Numbered from the stretch's first letter, positions 44,447-53,817 are shown. The stretch: 64,000 bases of DNA from Faecalimonas sp. (GCA_020024645.1 JAHHTN010000002.1:1-64000); one strand, 5' to 3'. Notes: generated by a model from the sequence alone, not told the origin. Numbers and translations: made by a program.

Positions 44447-45040
44447 ATGGCTAAATATAGCTTTGCTTTTAAGAGAAAAGTCGTGCAGGAATATTTAAAT
44501 GGAGAGGGTGGTTATGAGTATCTTGCTGAAAAATTTAATATTCCATCTAGTACACGTATTAAAGAATGGGTAAAGACTTTTAGAAATTTTGGTGATGAAG
44601 GATTATTGCGCTCACGTCAAAATAAAAAATATACTTTTGAAAAGAAACTTCATGTGGTAGAGTTATACTTATCAACAGAAGTCTCCTATCAGGAATTAGC
44701 TATTAGGGAAGGAATAACAACTCCAGCAATGATTGCTAACTGGGTTCAACGTTTTCGTATAGCTGGTCCGGATAGTCTGAGGCCTCGTAAGAAAGGTCGT
44801 AAGAAAACTTTGGATAAATCTAAGAAAAATATAACATCTCAACACAAAGATGAAGCTGTAGTAGATAAAACATCAATAGATACAAGTGCAGAATACGTAA
44901 AGGAATTAGAAGATGAGCTTCTTAAATTAAGAATAGAGAACGCATTTTTAAAAGAATTAAGGAGGCTGCGTTTAGAGGACGAAGCCAAAATGAGAGAACG
45001 ACAAAAATCATCAGCAGCCTCCGAGGACAGTTTAAATTAA
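44447..45040 (+). CDS. IS3 family transposase OrfA (IS150 type)
   Basis: A 197-aa DNA-binding subunit with two helix-turn-helix domains (about 1-50 and 58-110) and a C-terminal leucine-rich coiled coil (about 148-172, EYVKELEDELLKLRIENAFL). It is intact. The -1 slippery sequence at 44947-44953 links it to the OrfB frame. RBS GGGAGG lies 11 nt upstream. A complete OrfA without an active partner might act as an inhibitor of related copies, as known for IS3 elements. Confidence 0.92.
   Translation: MAKYSFAFKRKVVQEYLNGEGGYEYLAEKFNIPSSTRIKEWVKTFRNFGDEGLLRSRQNKKYTFEKKLHVVELYLSTEVSYQELAIREGITTPAMIANWVQRFRIAGPDSLRPRKKGRKKTLDKSKKNITSQHKDEAVVDKTSIDTSAEYVKELEDELLKLRIENAFLKELRRLRLEDEAKMRERQKSSAASEDSLN
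44947..44953 (+). other. -1 programmed frameshift heptamer OrfA/OrfB
   Basis: T-TTA-AAA in the OrfA frame fits X-XXY-YYZ exactly. After slipping -1 the ribosome reads AGA ATT AAG and stays in the OrfB frame through the OrfA stop. The fusion joins the OrfA coiled coil to OrfB. Confidence 0.8.
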
Positions 45041-45627
45041 AAGATCTTCTCTCATACACTGGCATGCCTAAAGCAACTTATATGTACTGGCAAAAACGAT
45101 TGGATCGTGAAAATCCTGATAAAGAGCTTGAAGAAAAAATACTTGAAATCAGAAAAGATAATAAAGATTACGGATATCGTCGTATGCAAGCAGAACTTCG
45201 TAACCAGGGTCATATCGTTAATAAAAAGAAAGTTCAAAGAATTATGCAAAAACTAGGGCTTCAGGTTACATCATTTACACGTAAAAGCAGAAAATACAGT
45301 TCATACAAAGGAAAAATTGGTACGGTTGCACCCAACAGAATCCGAAGGTGCTTTCATACTCATATACCCCACCAGAAAATCACAACAGATACTACAGAGT
45401 TTAAATACTATGAAGTAGATTTGAAAGGGCATATGTCCATGCAGAAACTCTATCTTGATCCATTTATGGATATGTGTAATGGAGAAATAATAAGCTTTGC
45501 TATTTCTAAAAGACCTACTGCTCAAAACATAATGCTTGCTTTAAAGCAAACAAATGAGAAGAGAATTAAAAAGAAACTGGGATGGATGAGTCCGGTACAA
45601 TATAGACTCAACCTTCTGGCTACATAA
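44953..45627 (+). pseudogene. IS3 transposase OrfB with catalytic core deletion
   Basis: The frame is open from the slip site through the HTH_21-type region (PDKELEEKI...KDYGYRRMQAELR) to the start of the DDE core (TTDTTEFKYY, first Asp). After NIMLALKQ it jumps directly to TNEKRIKKKLGWMSP, which is the normal C terminus. The part with the second Asp and the Glu (about 90 codons) is missing in frame, so the enzyme cannot be active. A stand-alone OrfB could start at ATG 45064. Confidence 0.85.
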
Positions 45628-45690
45628 AAATAGCAAGACAGCTATCAAGCTACCTTGCTAATAAAGTCTAACTTTTAGGGGGCACCTCAT

Positions 45691-46146
45691 CTAGCGAAGC
45701 GGGCCTTTTTGACTTAGTGAACTATTCTGATATTCACAAGAAAATGTTACATCCTTGCCAAACCAATCTGGAGGAATAAATGTATTGGCAGAATCTTCAT
45801 CAGGAAATTCTACTTCTACTAAAATAAGAGGGGAGAAATCTCCTAAAAAATAGTCGAGTTCTATTGTGAGATGATTGTCATAAGGTATGTTATATCTTTC
45901 TTTTGTGATCAGATATCCATCAATTTTAGATTTTAGATGTTCGTAGGCCGAAAGTGTAAGAGGGAGTGTGTGTTCTTCTCGAATCATTAACCCTTTTGAT
46001 TTGTAAGTCAATTCGTATTTTTCCCCATCTTTTCGTATGCGAATAACTGGTTCTGTGGAAAGATACCCTTGTTCAATTATCCGGTGTGGATAAGAAGAAA
46101 GATTCTTTGGAAGATGTTTGATTAAATATTTTCTTTCGATTTCCAT
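45691..46146 (-). CDS. CYTH domain protein (triphosphate tunnel family)
   Basis: A 151-aa protein starting MEIERKYL, the ExExK signature of CYTH enzymes such as inorganic triphosphatases and class IV adenylate cyclases, with EQGYLSTEPVIRIRK and ELDYF and EVEFP metal/phosphate-binding strands. The start at 46146 follows AAAGGCG and matches the family start; a longer frame to 46191 adds 15 unrelated residues. Its stop lies 2 nt from the IS right end, so the last residues (QKGPLR) could have been changed by the insertion. Confidence 0.85.
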   Translation of the reverse strand: MEIERKYLIKHLPKNLSSYPHRIIEQGYLSTEPVIRIRKDGEKYELTYKSKGLMIREEHTLPLTLSAYEHLKSKIDGYLITKERYNIPYDNHLTIELDYFLGDFSPLILVEVEFPDEDSANTFIPPDWFGKDVTFSCEYQNSSLSQKGPLR

Positions 46147-46225
46147 ATGTTTTCGCCTTTCTTTGTGTATGAAAAATAACTCTTTTGACAAATATCATAA
46201 TATAGAGCAGAACAAATGTAAATAT

Positions 46226-46254
46226 TTGCTTTTTTTGCGGTTGTCTGCTAAAAT
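46226..46254 (+). promoter_or_regulatory. promoter for the DJ-1 family gene
   Basis: -35 TTGCTT (46226-46231), 17-nt spacer, -10 TAAAAT (46249-46254) with TGC extension. Confidence 0.6.
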
Positions 46255-46286
46255 GCAAGGGAATCTGTAAAAAGGAGGGAAAAGAT

Positions 46287-46838
46287 ATGGAGAAAAAAGT
46301 ATGTGTGTTTCTTGCCGATGGATTTGAAGAAGTGGAAGGATTGACTGTGGTAGACATATTAAGAAGAGCTGACATTAAAGTTGAAACAGTATCTGTTACA
46401 GGTGATAGAGAAATACATGGAGCACATGAGATAAACGTACAGGCGGATACGTTATTTGAAGAGGCAAACTTTGAAAATGCGGAAATGCTTATACTTCCGG
46501 GGGGAATGCCTGGAACACTTCATTTACAGGAGCATAAAGGTCTAGAAGCATTGTTGAGAAAATTTTATGGAAATAAAAAATATGTGGCCGCAATCTGTGC
46601 TGCCCCGACTATTTTCGGAAAATTAGGATTTTTGGAGGGAAGAAAGGCTACCTGCTATCCAGAGATGGAGGAAGGTTTAAGTGGTGCGAATGTAATAAAA
46701 GATATGGTTGCTGTAGACGGGCATGTTATTACGAGCAGAGGAATGGGGACAGCAATTCCATTTGCACTTTGCCTTATAGAATTGCTCATAGGAAAAGAAA
46801 AATCAGAAGAAATCAGAGCATCTATTATTTATGAATAA
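46287..46838 (+). CDS. DJ-1/PfpI family protein
   Basis: A 183-aa class I glutamine amidotransferase-like protein. It has FLADGFEEVE with the conserved glutamate (about 8-17), MLILPGGMPG (about 70-79) and the nucleophile elbow AAICAAPT with C about 107. Relatives act as glyoxalases or redox-linked chaperones (ThiJ/YajL). The gene overlaps the next lipoprotein's upstream region, and AAGGAG at its end serves that gene. Exact activity is open. Confidence 0.92.
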   Translation: MEKKVCVFLADGFEEVEGLTVVDILRRADIKVETVSVTGDREIHGAHEINVQADTLFEEANFENAEMLILPGGMPGTLHLQEHKGLEALLRKFYGNKKYVAAICAAPTIFGKLGFLEGRKATCYPEMEEGLSGANVIKDMVAVDGHVITSRGMGTAIPFALCLIELLIGKEKSEEIRASIIYE

Positions 46839-46848
46839 GGAGAAAAGC

Positions 46849-47514
46849 ATGAAACGATTAAAACAAGGAGTAATTCTTCTCTTATGCTGTAGTCTTATGT
46901 TTGCTATGACAGCTTGTGGAAAATTTGATGCAAAAGGTTATGTACAAGCATTATTAGATCACAGATTTCAAGGGGATACAGAAAAGTTACTTAAGTTTGA
47001 CAAAGATATTGAAAAGAAAAAATTAAAAGACGATTATGAACAGTATATTCGTACATTTTCTCAAGGCTTAACAGAAGGATTGAATGCTAGCGAGGAAATG
47101 GAAGAAAAATTTTATGTAGTATGTAAAGAAATTTTCCGTTCTATGAAATACAATGTGGTCAAAGAGGAAAAAATCAGCAGTGATGAATATAAAGTAACTG
47201 TAGAAATACAACCAACAGAGGTATTGGTAAAATGGAAAGCTATGTTGAAAGAAAGTATGGCAGAAATTCAACGAAAATCAGAACGTGGAGAATATAAGGG
47301 AACGAAAGAAGAAATTCTTCAAGCGATGCTTTTGGATATTACGGCCCAGTCCTATGAATTATTAGAAACGGCGTATGAAGATACAACTTACGGAGAGAAA
47401 GAATCCGTTACACTTACAATTAAAAAAGGTGAAAATAAGGAATTTGCTCCAAAAGAGGAAGAAATATCTAGTTTAATCGCGAAAATACTACGTTTAGATG
47501 CAATTCAAGACTAG
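46849..47514 (+). CDS. lipoprotein of unknown function
   Basis: A 221-aa protein with a lipoprotein signal peptide ending in MTAC (lipobox cysteine about residue 23) and a hydrophilic, helix-rich domain rich in K and E. The ATG at 46849 follows AAGGAG at 46838-46843; an upstream in-frame ATG at 46831 would put charged residues ahead of the signal peptide. It resembles DUF5105-type clostridial lipoproteins, but I am not certain. Probably co-transcribed with the DJ-1 gene. Confidence 0.8.
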   Translation: MKRLKQGVILLLCCSLMFAMTACGKFDAKGYVQALLDHRFQGDTEKLLKFDKDIEKKKLKDDYEQYIRTFSQGLTEGLNASEEMEEKFYVVCKEIFRSMKYNVVKEEKISSDEYKVTVEIQPTEVLVKWKAMLKESMAEIQRKSERGEYKGTKEEILQAMLLDITAQSYELLETAYEDTTYGEKESVTLTIKKGENKEFAPKEEEISSLIAKILRLDAIQD

Positions 47515-47531
47515 AAATTTATAAGAGATTA

Positions 47532-47540
47532 TGATATACT
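47532..47540 (+). promoter_or_regulatory. extended -10 promoter for tig
   Basis: TGATATACT (47532-47540), extended -10 without a good -35. The leader is about 55 nt and ends in AAGGAGG. Confidence 0.5.
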
Positions 47541-47602
47541 ACGCTAATGAGTGTGAAAGAAGAAAGCCACAAGGCGTTTTTCATATAAGGAGGAAAAGGT
47601 AA

Positions 47603-48889
47603 ATGAGTTTACAAGTAGAAAAATTAGAGCACAATATGGCAAAACTTACAGTAGAAGTTTCAGCAGAAGAATTTGAAAAAGCACTTAATGGTGCATATAT
47701 GAAACAAAAAGGAAAAATCAGCGTTCCAGGATTTCGTAAAGGAAAAGTACCTCGTCAAATGGTAGAAAAAATGTATGGCGTAGAAATCTTTTATGATGAT
47801 GCGGCAAATGCAATTATTCCAGGAGCATATGCAAAAGCATATGATGAAGCTGATTTAGAAATCGTTTCTCAGCCAAAAATCGAAGTAGTACAGATTGAAA
47901 AAGGAAAAGCATTTATCTTCACAGCAGAAGTTGCTTTAAAACCAGAAGTAACTTTAGGCGAATACAAAGGATTGAAAGTTGACAAATATTCTAACAGAGT
48001 AACTCAGAAAGAAGTAGAAGAAAGACTTGTAAAAGAACAGGAAAAGAATGCTAGAACAATTACTGTAGAAGGACGCCCTGTACAAGACAAAGATGAAGTT
48101 GTATTAGATTTTGAAGGATTTGTTGACGGCGTTGCATTCGAAGGTGGAAAGGGAGAAAATTATCCATTAACAATTGGTTCTGGAGCATTTATTCCTGGAT
48201 TTGAAGAACAGTTAATTGGTGCTGAAGCAGGAAAAGAAGTAGAAGTAAACGTGACATTCCCACAGGAATATCACGCACCTGAATTAGCAGGAAAAGCAGC
48301 AACATTCAAATGCACAGTACATGAAATCAAAGCAAAAGAACTTCCAGAATTAGATGATGAGTTTGCAGCAGAAGTTTCTGAATTTGATACATTAGATGAA
48401 TTAAAAGCAGATATTAAAGCAAAAATTAAAGAACAGAAAAATGCTGACGGAATGAGACAGAAAGAAGATCAGGCTATGGAACAAGTTGTAGAAAATGCAA
48501 CTATGGATATCCCAGAAGCAATGATTGAAACACAGGTACGTCAGATGGCTGATGATTTCGCACAGAGAATGCAGCAACAAGGATTAAACATGGAACAGTA
48601 CTTCCAGTTTACAGGAATGACAGCTGAAAAAATGTTCGAAGAATTAAGACCACAGGCTGTAAAACGTATTCAGACAAGATTAGTGTTAGAAGCAATCGTT
48701 AAAGCAGAAAATATTGAAATTACAGATGAAAAAATTGATGAAGAATTAGCAAAAATGGCTGAAGCATACAAGATGGAAGTAGAAAAATTAAAAGAATTCA
48801 TGGGTGAAAATGAAAAAACTCAGATGAAAATGGATCTTGCAGTGCAGGAAGCAGTAACTTTAGTAGTGGACAACACAGTAGAAAAATAA
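47603..48889 (+). CDS. tig: trigger factor
   Basis: Ribosome-bound chaperone and prolyl isomerase (428 aa). The N-terminal ribosome-binding signature VPGFRKGKVPR (about 42-52) is followed by an FKBP-type domain (about 155-240, DFEGFVDGVAFEGGKGENYPL in pieces) and a helical C-terminal domain. RBS AAGGAGG. It leads tig-clpP-clpX-lon, the classic proteostasis order of Firmicutes. Confidence 0.97.
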   Translation: MSLQVEKLEHNMAKLTVEVSAEEFEKALNGAYMKQKGKISVPGFRKGKVPRQMVEKMYGVEIFYDDAANAIIPGAYAKAYDEADLEIVSQPKIEVVQIEKGKAFIFTAEVALKPEVTLGEYKGLKVDKYSNRVTQKEVEERLVKEQEKNARTITVEGRPVQDKDEVVLDFEGFVDGVAFEGGKGENYPLTIGSGAFIPGFEEQLIGAEAGKEVEVNVTFPQEYHAPELAGKAATFKCTVHEIKAKELPELDDEFAAEVSEFDTLDELKADIKAKIKEQKNADGMRQKEDQAMEQVVENATMDIPEAMIETQVRQMADDFAQRMQQQGLNMEQYFQFTGMTAEKMFEELRPQAVKRIQTRLVLEAIVKAENIEITDEKIDEELAKMAEAYKMEVEKLKEFMGENEKTQMKMDLAVQEAVTLVVDNTVEK

Positions 48890-48920
48890 TTAATAGTATT
48901 TTAAATAAGGAGGCAGCATG

Positions 48921-49502
48921 ATGAGTTTAGTACCTTATGTTATTGAACAGACAAGTCGCGGTGAACGTTCTTATGATATTTATTCAAGACTTCTAAAAGA
49001 TAGAATTATCTTTCTTGGAGAAGAAGTAACAGATGTATCGGCAAGTATTATTGTGGCACAGTTATTGCATCTTGAAGCGGAAGACCCTGAAAAAGATATT
49101 CAGTTATATATCAATAGTCCGGGTGGTTCGGTAAGTGCAGGGCTGGCAATCTATGATACAATGCAGTACATTAAATGTGATGTATCTACAACCTGTATCG
49201 GAATGGCTGCGAGCATGGGTGCATTTTTGTTGGCAGGAGGAGCAAAAGGAAAACGTTTCGCACTTCCAAATGCTGAGATTATGATTCACCAACCATTAGG
49301 TGGAGCACAGGGGCAAGCAACGGAAATTCAAATCGCTGCAGAACATATTTTAAAAACACGTCAGAAATTAAATGAAATTTTGGCTGAAAGAACAGGAAAA
49401 AGTTTTGAACAAATTTCTGCGGATACAGAAAGAGATAATTTTATGTCTGCTAAAGAAGCAGAAGAATATGGCTTAATTGATAAAGTGGTTGTAAGCCGTT
49501 AA
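48921..49502 (+). CDS. clpP: ATP-dependent Clp protease proteolytic subunit
   Basis: Serine protease of 193 aa that works with ClpX/ClpC. The catalytic serine is in GMAASMGAFLL (about residue 96), the histidine in MIHQPLGG (about 121) and the aspartate near 170. Two ATGs stand in tandem (48918 and 48921); AAGGAGG at 48907-48913 is better spaced (7 nt) for the second, giving the usual start MSLVPYVIEQT. A 14-bp RNA hairpin follows before clpX. Confidence 0.97.
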   Translation: MSLVPYVIEQTSRGERSYDIYSRLLKDRIIFLGEEVTDVSASIIVAQLLHLEAEDPEKDIQLYINSPGGSVSAGLAIYDTMQYIKCDVSTTCIGMAASMGAFLLAGGAKGKRFALPNAEIMIHQPLGGAQGQATEIQIAAEHILKTRQKLNEILAERTGKSFEQISADTERDNFMSAKEAEEYGLIDKVVVSR

Positions 49503-49508
49503 TAAGAA

Positions 49509-49539
49509 CAAAGGGGGTGTCTAAAAGACATCTCCTTTG
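49509..49539 (+). other. clpP-clpX intergenic RNA hairpin
   Basis: Arms 49509-49522 and 49526-49539 pair over 14 bp (two G-U pairs) around an AAA loop. No T-run follows, so full termination is unlikely; it may protect or process the clpP mRNA or cause partial attenuation before clpX. Confidence 0.75.
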
Positions 49540-49563
49540 CGTGTGTAAAAAAGAGGTGAAAGT

Positions 49564-50811
49564 ATGGCAAAAGTGGACGAAGCAATCAGATGTTCATTTT
49601 GTAACAAATCACAGGCGCAGGTACGCAAATTAATTGCTGGACCAAACGGTGTCTTTATTTGTGACGAATGTATTGACGTTTGTTCAGAGATTATAGAAGA
49701 AGAATTGGAATATGAAGAAGATAATGAATTTAGTGAAATTAATCTGATAAAACCAGAAGAAATGAAAGCATTTCTTGATGATTATGTAATTGGTCAAGAT
49801 GAGGCAAAAAAAGTTTTGTCAGTAGCTGTATACAATCATTATAAAAGAATTATGGCGGAAAAAGATTTGGGCGTGGAATTGCACAAAAGTAATATTTTGA
49901 TGTTAGGTCCTACTGGATGTGGAAAGACACTTCTTGCTCAAACTCTGGCAAAAGTTCTAAACGTACCGTTTGCAATTGCAGATGCTACTGCATTGACGGA
50001 AGCGGGATATGTTGGAGAAGATGTGGAGAATATTTTATTGAAAATTATTCAGGCTGCAGATGGAGACATAAGCAGAGCAGAATATGGAATTATATATCTT
50101 GATGAAATCGATAAAATCACAAGAAAATCAGAGAATCCGTCTATTACTCGTGATGTATCTGGAGAAGGAGTGCAACAAGCACTTTTAAAAATTATTGAAG
50201 GTACAGTTGCCTCTGTTCCGCCTCAAGGTGGAAGGAAACATCCACATCAGGAATTAATTCAGATTGATACAACTAATATTTTATTTATTTGTGGCGGGGC
50301 ATTTGAAGGTATTGATAAAATTATTGAGACTCGTATTGATAAAAAGTCAATTGGATTTAATGCTGAAATTGCAGAGAAACATGAATATGATATCGACAAA
50401 TTGCTTGGACAGGTATTGCCTCAGGATTTAGTGAAATTTGGTCTTATTCCTGAGCTTGTTGGACGAGTTCCGGTAACAGTTTCTTTGGAAATGTTAGATG
50501 AGGAAGCATTAATTCGTATTTTGACAGAACCAAAGAGTGCCATTGTAAAGCAATACCAGAAATTATTGGAGTTAGATGGTGTTGAATTGGTGTTTGATCA
50601 AGATGCACTTGTAGAAATCGCAAAAACTTCTTTAGCAAGAAAAACGGGAGCAAGAGGACTTCGTGCAATTATGGAAAAAATTATGATGGATACAATGTAT
50701 CATGTTCCATCAGATGATAGTATTAAATTTTGTAGAATTACAAAGGAAGTTGTACAAGGAATTGGAAAGCCGGTTTATGAGACAGAGAATAAAGAAGTGG
50801 TCAGTGCGTAA
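49564..50811 (+). CDS. clpX: Clp protease ATP-binding subunit ClpX
   Basis: AAA+ unfoldase of 415 aa. The N-terminal zinc domain uses C10, C13, C32 and C35. Walker A GPTGCGKT (about 117-124), the pore loop GYVGEDVE (about 145-152) and Walker B IIYLDEID are present, along with a ClpP-docking loop of IGF type (KKSIGFNAE). RBS AAGAGGTG. Part of the tig-clpP-clpX-lon order. Confidence 0.97.
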   Translation: MAKVDEAIRCSFCNKSQAQVRKLIAGPNGVFICDECIDVCSEIIEEELEYEEDNEFSEINLIKPEEMKAFLDDYVIGQDEAKKVLSVAVYNHYKRIMAEKDLGVELHKSNILMLGPTGCGKTLLAQTLAKVLNVPFAIADATALTEAGYVGEDVENILLKIIQAADGDISRAEYGIIYLDEIDKITRKSENPSITRDVSGEGVQQALLKIIEGTVASVPPQGGRKHPHQELIQIDTTNILFICGGAFEGIDKIIETRIDKKSIGFNAEIAEKHEYDIDKLLGQVLPQDLVKFGLIPELVGRVPVTVSLEMLDEEALIRILTEPKSAIVKQYQKLLELDGVELVFDQDALVEIAKTSLARKTGARGLRAIMEKIMMDTMYHVPSDDSIKFCRITKEVVQGIGKPVYETENKEVVSA

Positions 50812-50827
50812 ACTTGAAAAGAGATTA

Positions 50828-50864
50828 AGACGGCGTTGATGGGTAACCAGAGACCCGTCTTTTT
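50828..50864 (+). terminator. terminator between clpX and lon
   Basis: Stem AGACGG/CCGTCT (50828-50833, 50855-50860) with inner GGGT/ACCC pairs, followed by TTTT. Confidence 0.75.
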
Positions 50865-50881
50865 GAATAGAGGAAAAACAG

Positions 50882-53203
50882 ATGAATGAAGAGATAAGAA
50901 GATTGCCTATGGTAGCGCTTAGAGGAATGACAATTATGCCAAAAGAAGTTGTCCATTTTGATGTGAGTAGAGAAATCTCACTAGAAGCTATTCAAAAAGC
51001 AATGTCAGAAGAACAGCAGATTTTTCTGTTGACACAAAAATGCATTGAAGCGGAAAACATAACACAAGATGATTTGTATGAAATGGGAGTTATTGCTTCC
51101 ATCAAACAAATCGTAAAAATGCCCAAAAAGATTTTGCGCGTACTTGTAGAAGGAGAAAGACGAGCGAAACTCAATGAACTTGTGCAAACAGAACCATATT
51201 TAGAGGCGGATATCACTGTGTTGGAAGAATATCCGTATGTAGAAGAAGAACCTATTAGACAAGAAGCTATGTGTAGAACATTGCAGGAATTGTTTTTACA
51301 GTATGCAGTAAAAAATGCAAAGTTGACAAAAGAAATTGTAGAACAAATTGCTAAAATTGACGATTTAAAAAGGCTTATAGATGAAGTGTGTGCCAATGTA
51401 CCATTTCGGTATGAAGAGACTCAAGAACTTCTTGAAGAGACTGATCCAATAAAATGTTATTCTCTTTTAACAGAAAAATTGGAAAAAGAAATACGAGTGT
51501 TTCAAATCAAAGAGCAATTAGAAGAAAAAGTAAAGGCGAGAATAGATAAACATCAAAAAGAGTATTTGCTTCGGGAAGAATTAAAAGTAATTCAAGAAGA
51601 GTTAGGAGATGATTCTACAATTTCAGATGCGGATGAGTTTGCGAAGGCGGTAAAGAAATTAAATGCCTCTGAAGAAGTAAAAGAAAAACTTCGTAAGGAA
51701 ATAAGAAGATTCCGTAATACAGCAAATGGTCCAGCAGAAAATGCAGTGACAAGAACATATATTGAAACGATGTTGGAAATGCCATGGAATAAAACGGGTG
51801 AGGACAATTTAGATATTCATTATGCAAAAGAAATTTTAGAAGAAGAACATTACGGATTAGAGCAAGTAAAAGAAAGAATATTGGAATTTTTGGCTGTCCG
51901 TGCCTTGACATCGAAGGGAACTAGTCCTATTTTGTGCCTTGTTGGACCTCCAGGAACAGGAAAGACATCTATTGCCAGGTCATTGGCAAAAGCTTTACAT
52001 AAAAAATATGTTCGCATTTCTCTTGGAGGAGTAAGAGATGAAGCAGAAATTCGTGGACATCGTAAAACTTATGTGGGGGCAATGCCAGGGCGTATTGCAA
52101 ATGGGTTAAAAATGGCTGGCGTTAGAAATCCACTTATGTTGTTAGATGAGATTGATAAAGTCAGTACAGATTACAAGGGAGATACGTTTTCAGCATTACT
52201 AGAAGTGTTAGATAGTGAACAAAATGTAAAATTTAGAGATCATTATTTAGAAGTTCCGTTAGATTTATCTGAAGTACTATTTGTAACAACGGCAAATTCT
52301 TTGCAAACTATCCCAAGACCTTTGTTAGATAGAATGGAGATTATTGAGGTAACTAGTTATACAGATAATGAAAAATTTCATATCGCAGAGAAACATCTTA
52401 TTCCAAAACAATTAAAAAAACACGGATTAGAAAAAGATATGCTTACAATAAGCAAAGGAGCAATTTGGAAAATTTCCAATAATTATACAAGAGAAGCTGG
52501 TGTTCGCCAATTGGAAAGGCGAATTGGTGATATTTGTAGAAAAGCTGCAAGAGAAATATTGGAAAAGAATAAGAGAAAAATTAGAGTGACTGAGAGTAAT
52601 TTGGAAAAATATCTTGGAAAAGAAAAGTATACCTATCAGAAAGTGAATGAAAAAGATGAGGTAGGAATTGTTCGCGGATTAGCATGGACAAGCGTGGGTG
52701 GAGATACACTTCAAATAGAAGTGAATGCAATGCTTGGAAAAGGAGAATTGCTGCTGACAGGACAAATGGGTGATGTGATGAAGGAATCTGCAAAGACAGG
52801 TATTAGTTATATAAGGTCTATTGCGGAAGAATTTAACATTCCAAAAGAATATTTTGAAGAACATGACATTCATATTCATATACCAGAGGGAGCTGTACCA
52901 AAAGATGGTCCATCGGCAGGAATATCTATGGCAACTGCTAATTTTTCGGCGATTACAAATAAAAAAGTTCGGGCAGATGTGGCGATGACAGGTGAAATTA
53001 CATTGCGTGGTCGCGTACTTGCAATTGGCGGACTAAAAGAAAAATTACTTGCGGCAAAAGTTGCAGGGATTAAAACGGTGATTATTCCTTTTGAAAACAA
53101 AAAAGATGTAGAAGAACTTTCTTCTGAAATTACAAAAGGATTAGAAATTATTCCAGTAAATCATATGAGAGAAGTTTTAGAAATTGCACTTGTAAAGGAA
53201 TAG
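50882..53203 (+). CDS. lon: ATP-dependent protease Lon
   Basis: AAA+ serine protease of 773 aa. The N-terminal substrate domain (about 5-200) and coiled coil (about 205-270) precede Walker A GPPGTGKT (about 355-362). The C-terminal protease has the Ser-Lys dyad in PKDGPSAGIS (S about 679) and GGLKEKLLAA (K about 722). RBS AGAGGAAAA. The engB gene follows 8 nt later, so lon and engB are likely one transcript. Confidence 0.97.
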   Translation: MNEEIRRLPMVALRGMTIMPKEVVHFDVSREISLEAIQKAMSEEQQIFLLTQKCIEAENITQDDLYEMGVIASIKQIVKMPKKILRVLVEGERRAKLNELVQTEPYLEADITVLEEYPYVEEEPIRQEAMCRTLQELFLQYAVKNAKLTKEIVEQIAKIDDLKRLIDEVCANVPFRYEETQELLEETDPIKCYSLLTEKLEKEIRVFQIKEQLEEKVKARIDKHQKEYLLREELKVIQEELGDDSTISDADEFAKAVKKLNASEEVKEKLRKEIRRFRNTANGPAENAVTRTYIETMLEMPWNKTGEDNLDIHYAKEILEEEHYGLEQVKERILEFLAVRALTSKGTSPILCLVGPPGTGKTSIARSLAKALHKKYVRISLGGVRDEAEIRGHRKTYVGAMPGRIANGLKMAGVRNPLMLLDEIDKVSTDYKGDTFSALLEVLDSEQNVKFRDHYLEVPLDLSEVLFVTTANSLQTIPRPLLDRMEIIEVTSYTDNEKFHIAEKHLIPKQLKKHGLEKDMLTISKGAIWKISNNYTREAGVRQLERRIGDICRKAAREILEKNKRKIRVTESNLEKYLGKEKYTYQKVNEKDEVGIVRGLAWTSVGGDTLQIEVNAMLGKGELLLTGQMGDVMKESAKTGISYIRSIAEEFNIPKEYFEEHDIHIHIPEGAVPKDGPSAGISMATANFSAITNKKVRADVAMTGEITLRGRVLAIGGLKEKLLAAKVAGIKTVIIPFENKKDVEELSSEITKGLEIIPVNHMREVLEIALVKE

Positions 53204-53211
53204 GAGGGCAT

Positions 53212-53817
53212 ATGGTAATTAAAAATGTAGAATTAGAAATTGTGTGCGGGATTACAAGCAAACTTCCAGAGACAGAGTTAATGGAAATTGCATTTGCAGG
53301 AAAATCAAATGTAGGCAAGTCTTCTTTGATTAATGCCTTGTTAAACAGAAAATCTTTGGCAAGAACATCGGCTACACCAGGAAAAACACAGACAATTAAT
53401 TTTTATAATGTAAATAAAGAATTATATTTAGTGGATCTTCCGGGATATGGGTATGCAAAAGTATCTCCGAAAGAAAAAGAGCAGTGGGGAAAATTGATAG
53501 AGAGATATTTGAATACATCTAAGAAACTAAAAGCAGTTTTTCTTTTAATTGATATCCGACATGAACCAACTGCTAACGATAAAATGATGTATGATTGGAT
53601 TGTATATCATGGATATAATCCGATTATTATTGCGACTAAATTAGATAAATTAAAACGAAGTCAAATTCAAAAACATATAAAAATGGTAAAACAGGGATTA
53701 GATTTAATTCCAGGTACAAAAGTAATTCCATTTTCATCTGTAACAAAACAAGGAAGAGAAGAAATTTGGGATTTAGTGAAGACGATGGAAGATGAAGAAG
53801 ATGACAGAGCAGAATAG
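53212..53817 (+). CDS. yihA: ribosome biogenesis GTPase YihA/YsxC (EngB)
   Basis: Small GTPase (201 aa) needed for 50S subunit assembly. G1 GKSNVGKSS (about 30-38), G3 DLPGYG (about 76-81), G4 TKLDK (about 144-148) and the SSVT G5 segment are visible. It follows lon in the usual Firmicute order and overlaps the Crp/Fnr gene by 17 nt, suggesting coupled translation. Confidence 0.96.
   Translation: MVIKNVELEIVCGITSKLPETELMEIAFAGKSNVGKSSLINALLNRKSLARTSATPGKTQTINFYNVNKELYLVDLPGYGYAKVSPKEKEQWGKLIERYLNTSKKLKAVFLLIDIRHEPTANDKMMYDWIVYHGYNPIIIATKLDKLKRSQIQKHIKMVKQGLDLIPGTKVIPFSSVTKQGREEIWDLVKTMEDEEDDRAE

Larger units (their letters stand above)
44384..45689 (+). mobile_element. IS3 family (IS150 group) element, internally deleted
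   Basis: About 1.3 kb with OrfA, a -1 frameshift signal and a truncated OrfB. The ends carry related terminal sequences: left TGTACCGACC then a C-run and AAGTTAGAC; right (reverse strand) GCCCCCTAAAAGTTAGAC. The right tip is diverged and its exact end is uncertain (45684-45689). No target duplication is evident, so the ends have decayed or recombined. A TAGCAAG/CTTGCTA dyad (45635-45662) lies near the right end. Full IS150-like elements are about 1.4-1.6 kb. Confidence 0.85.
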
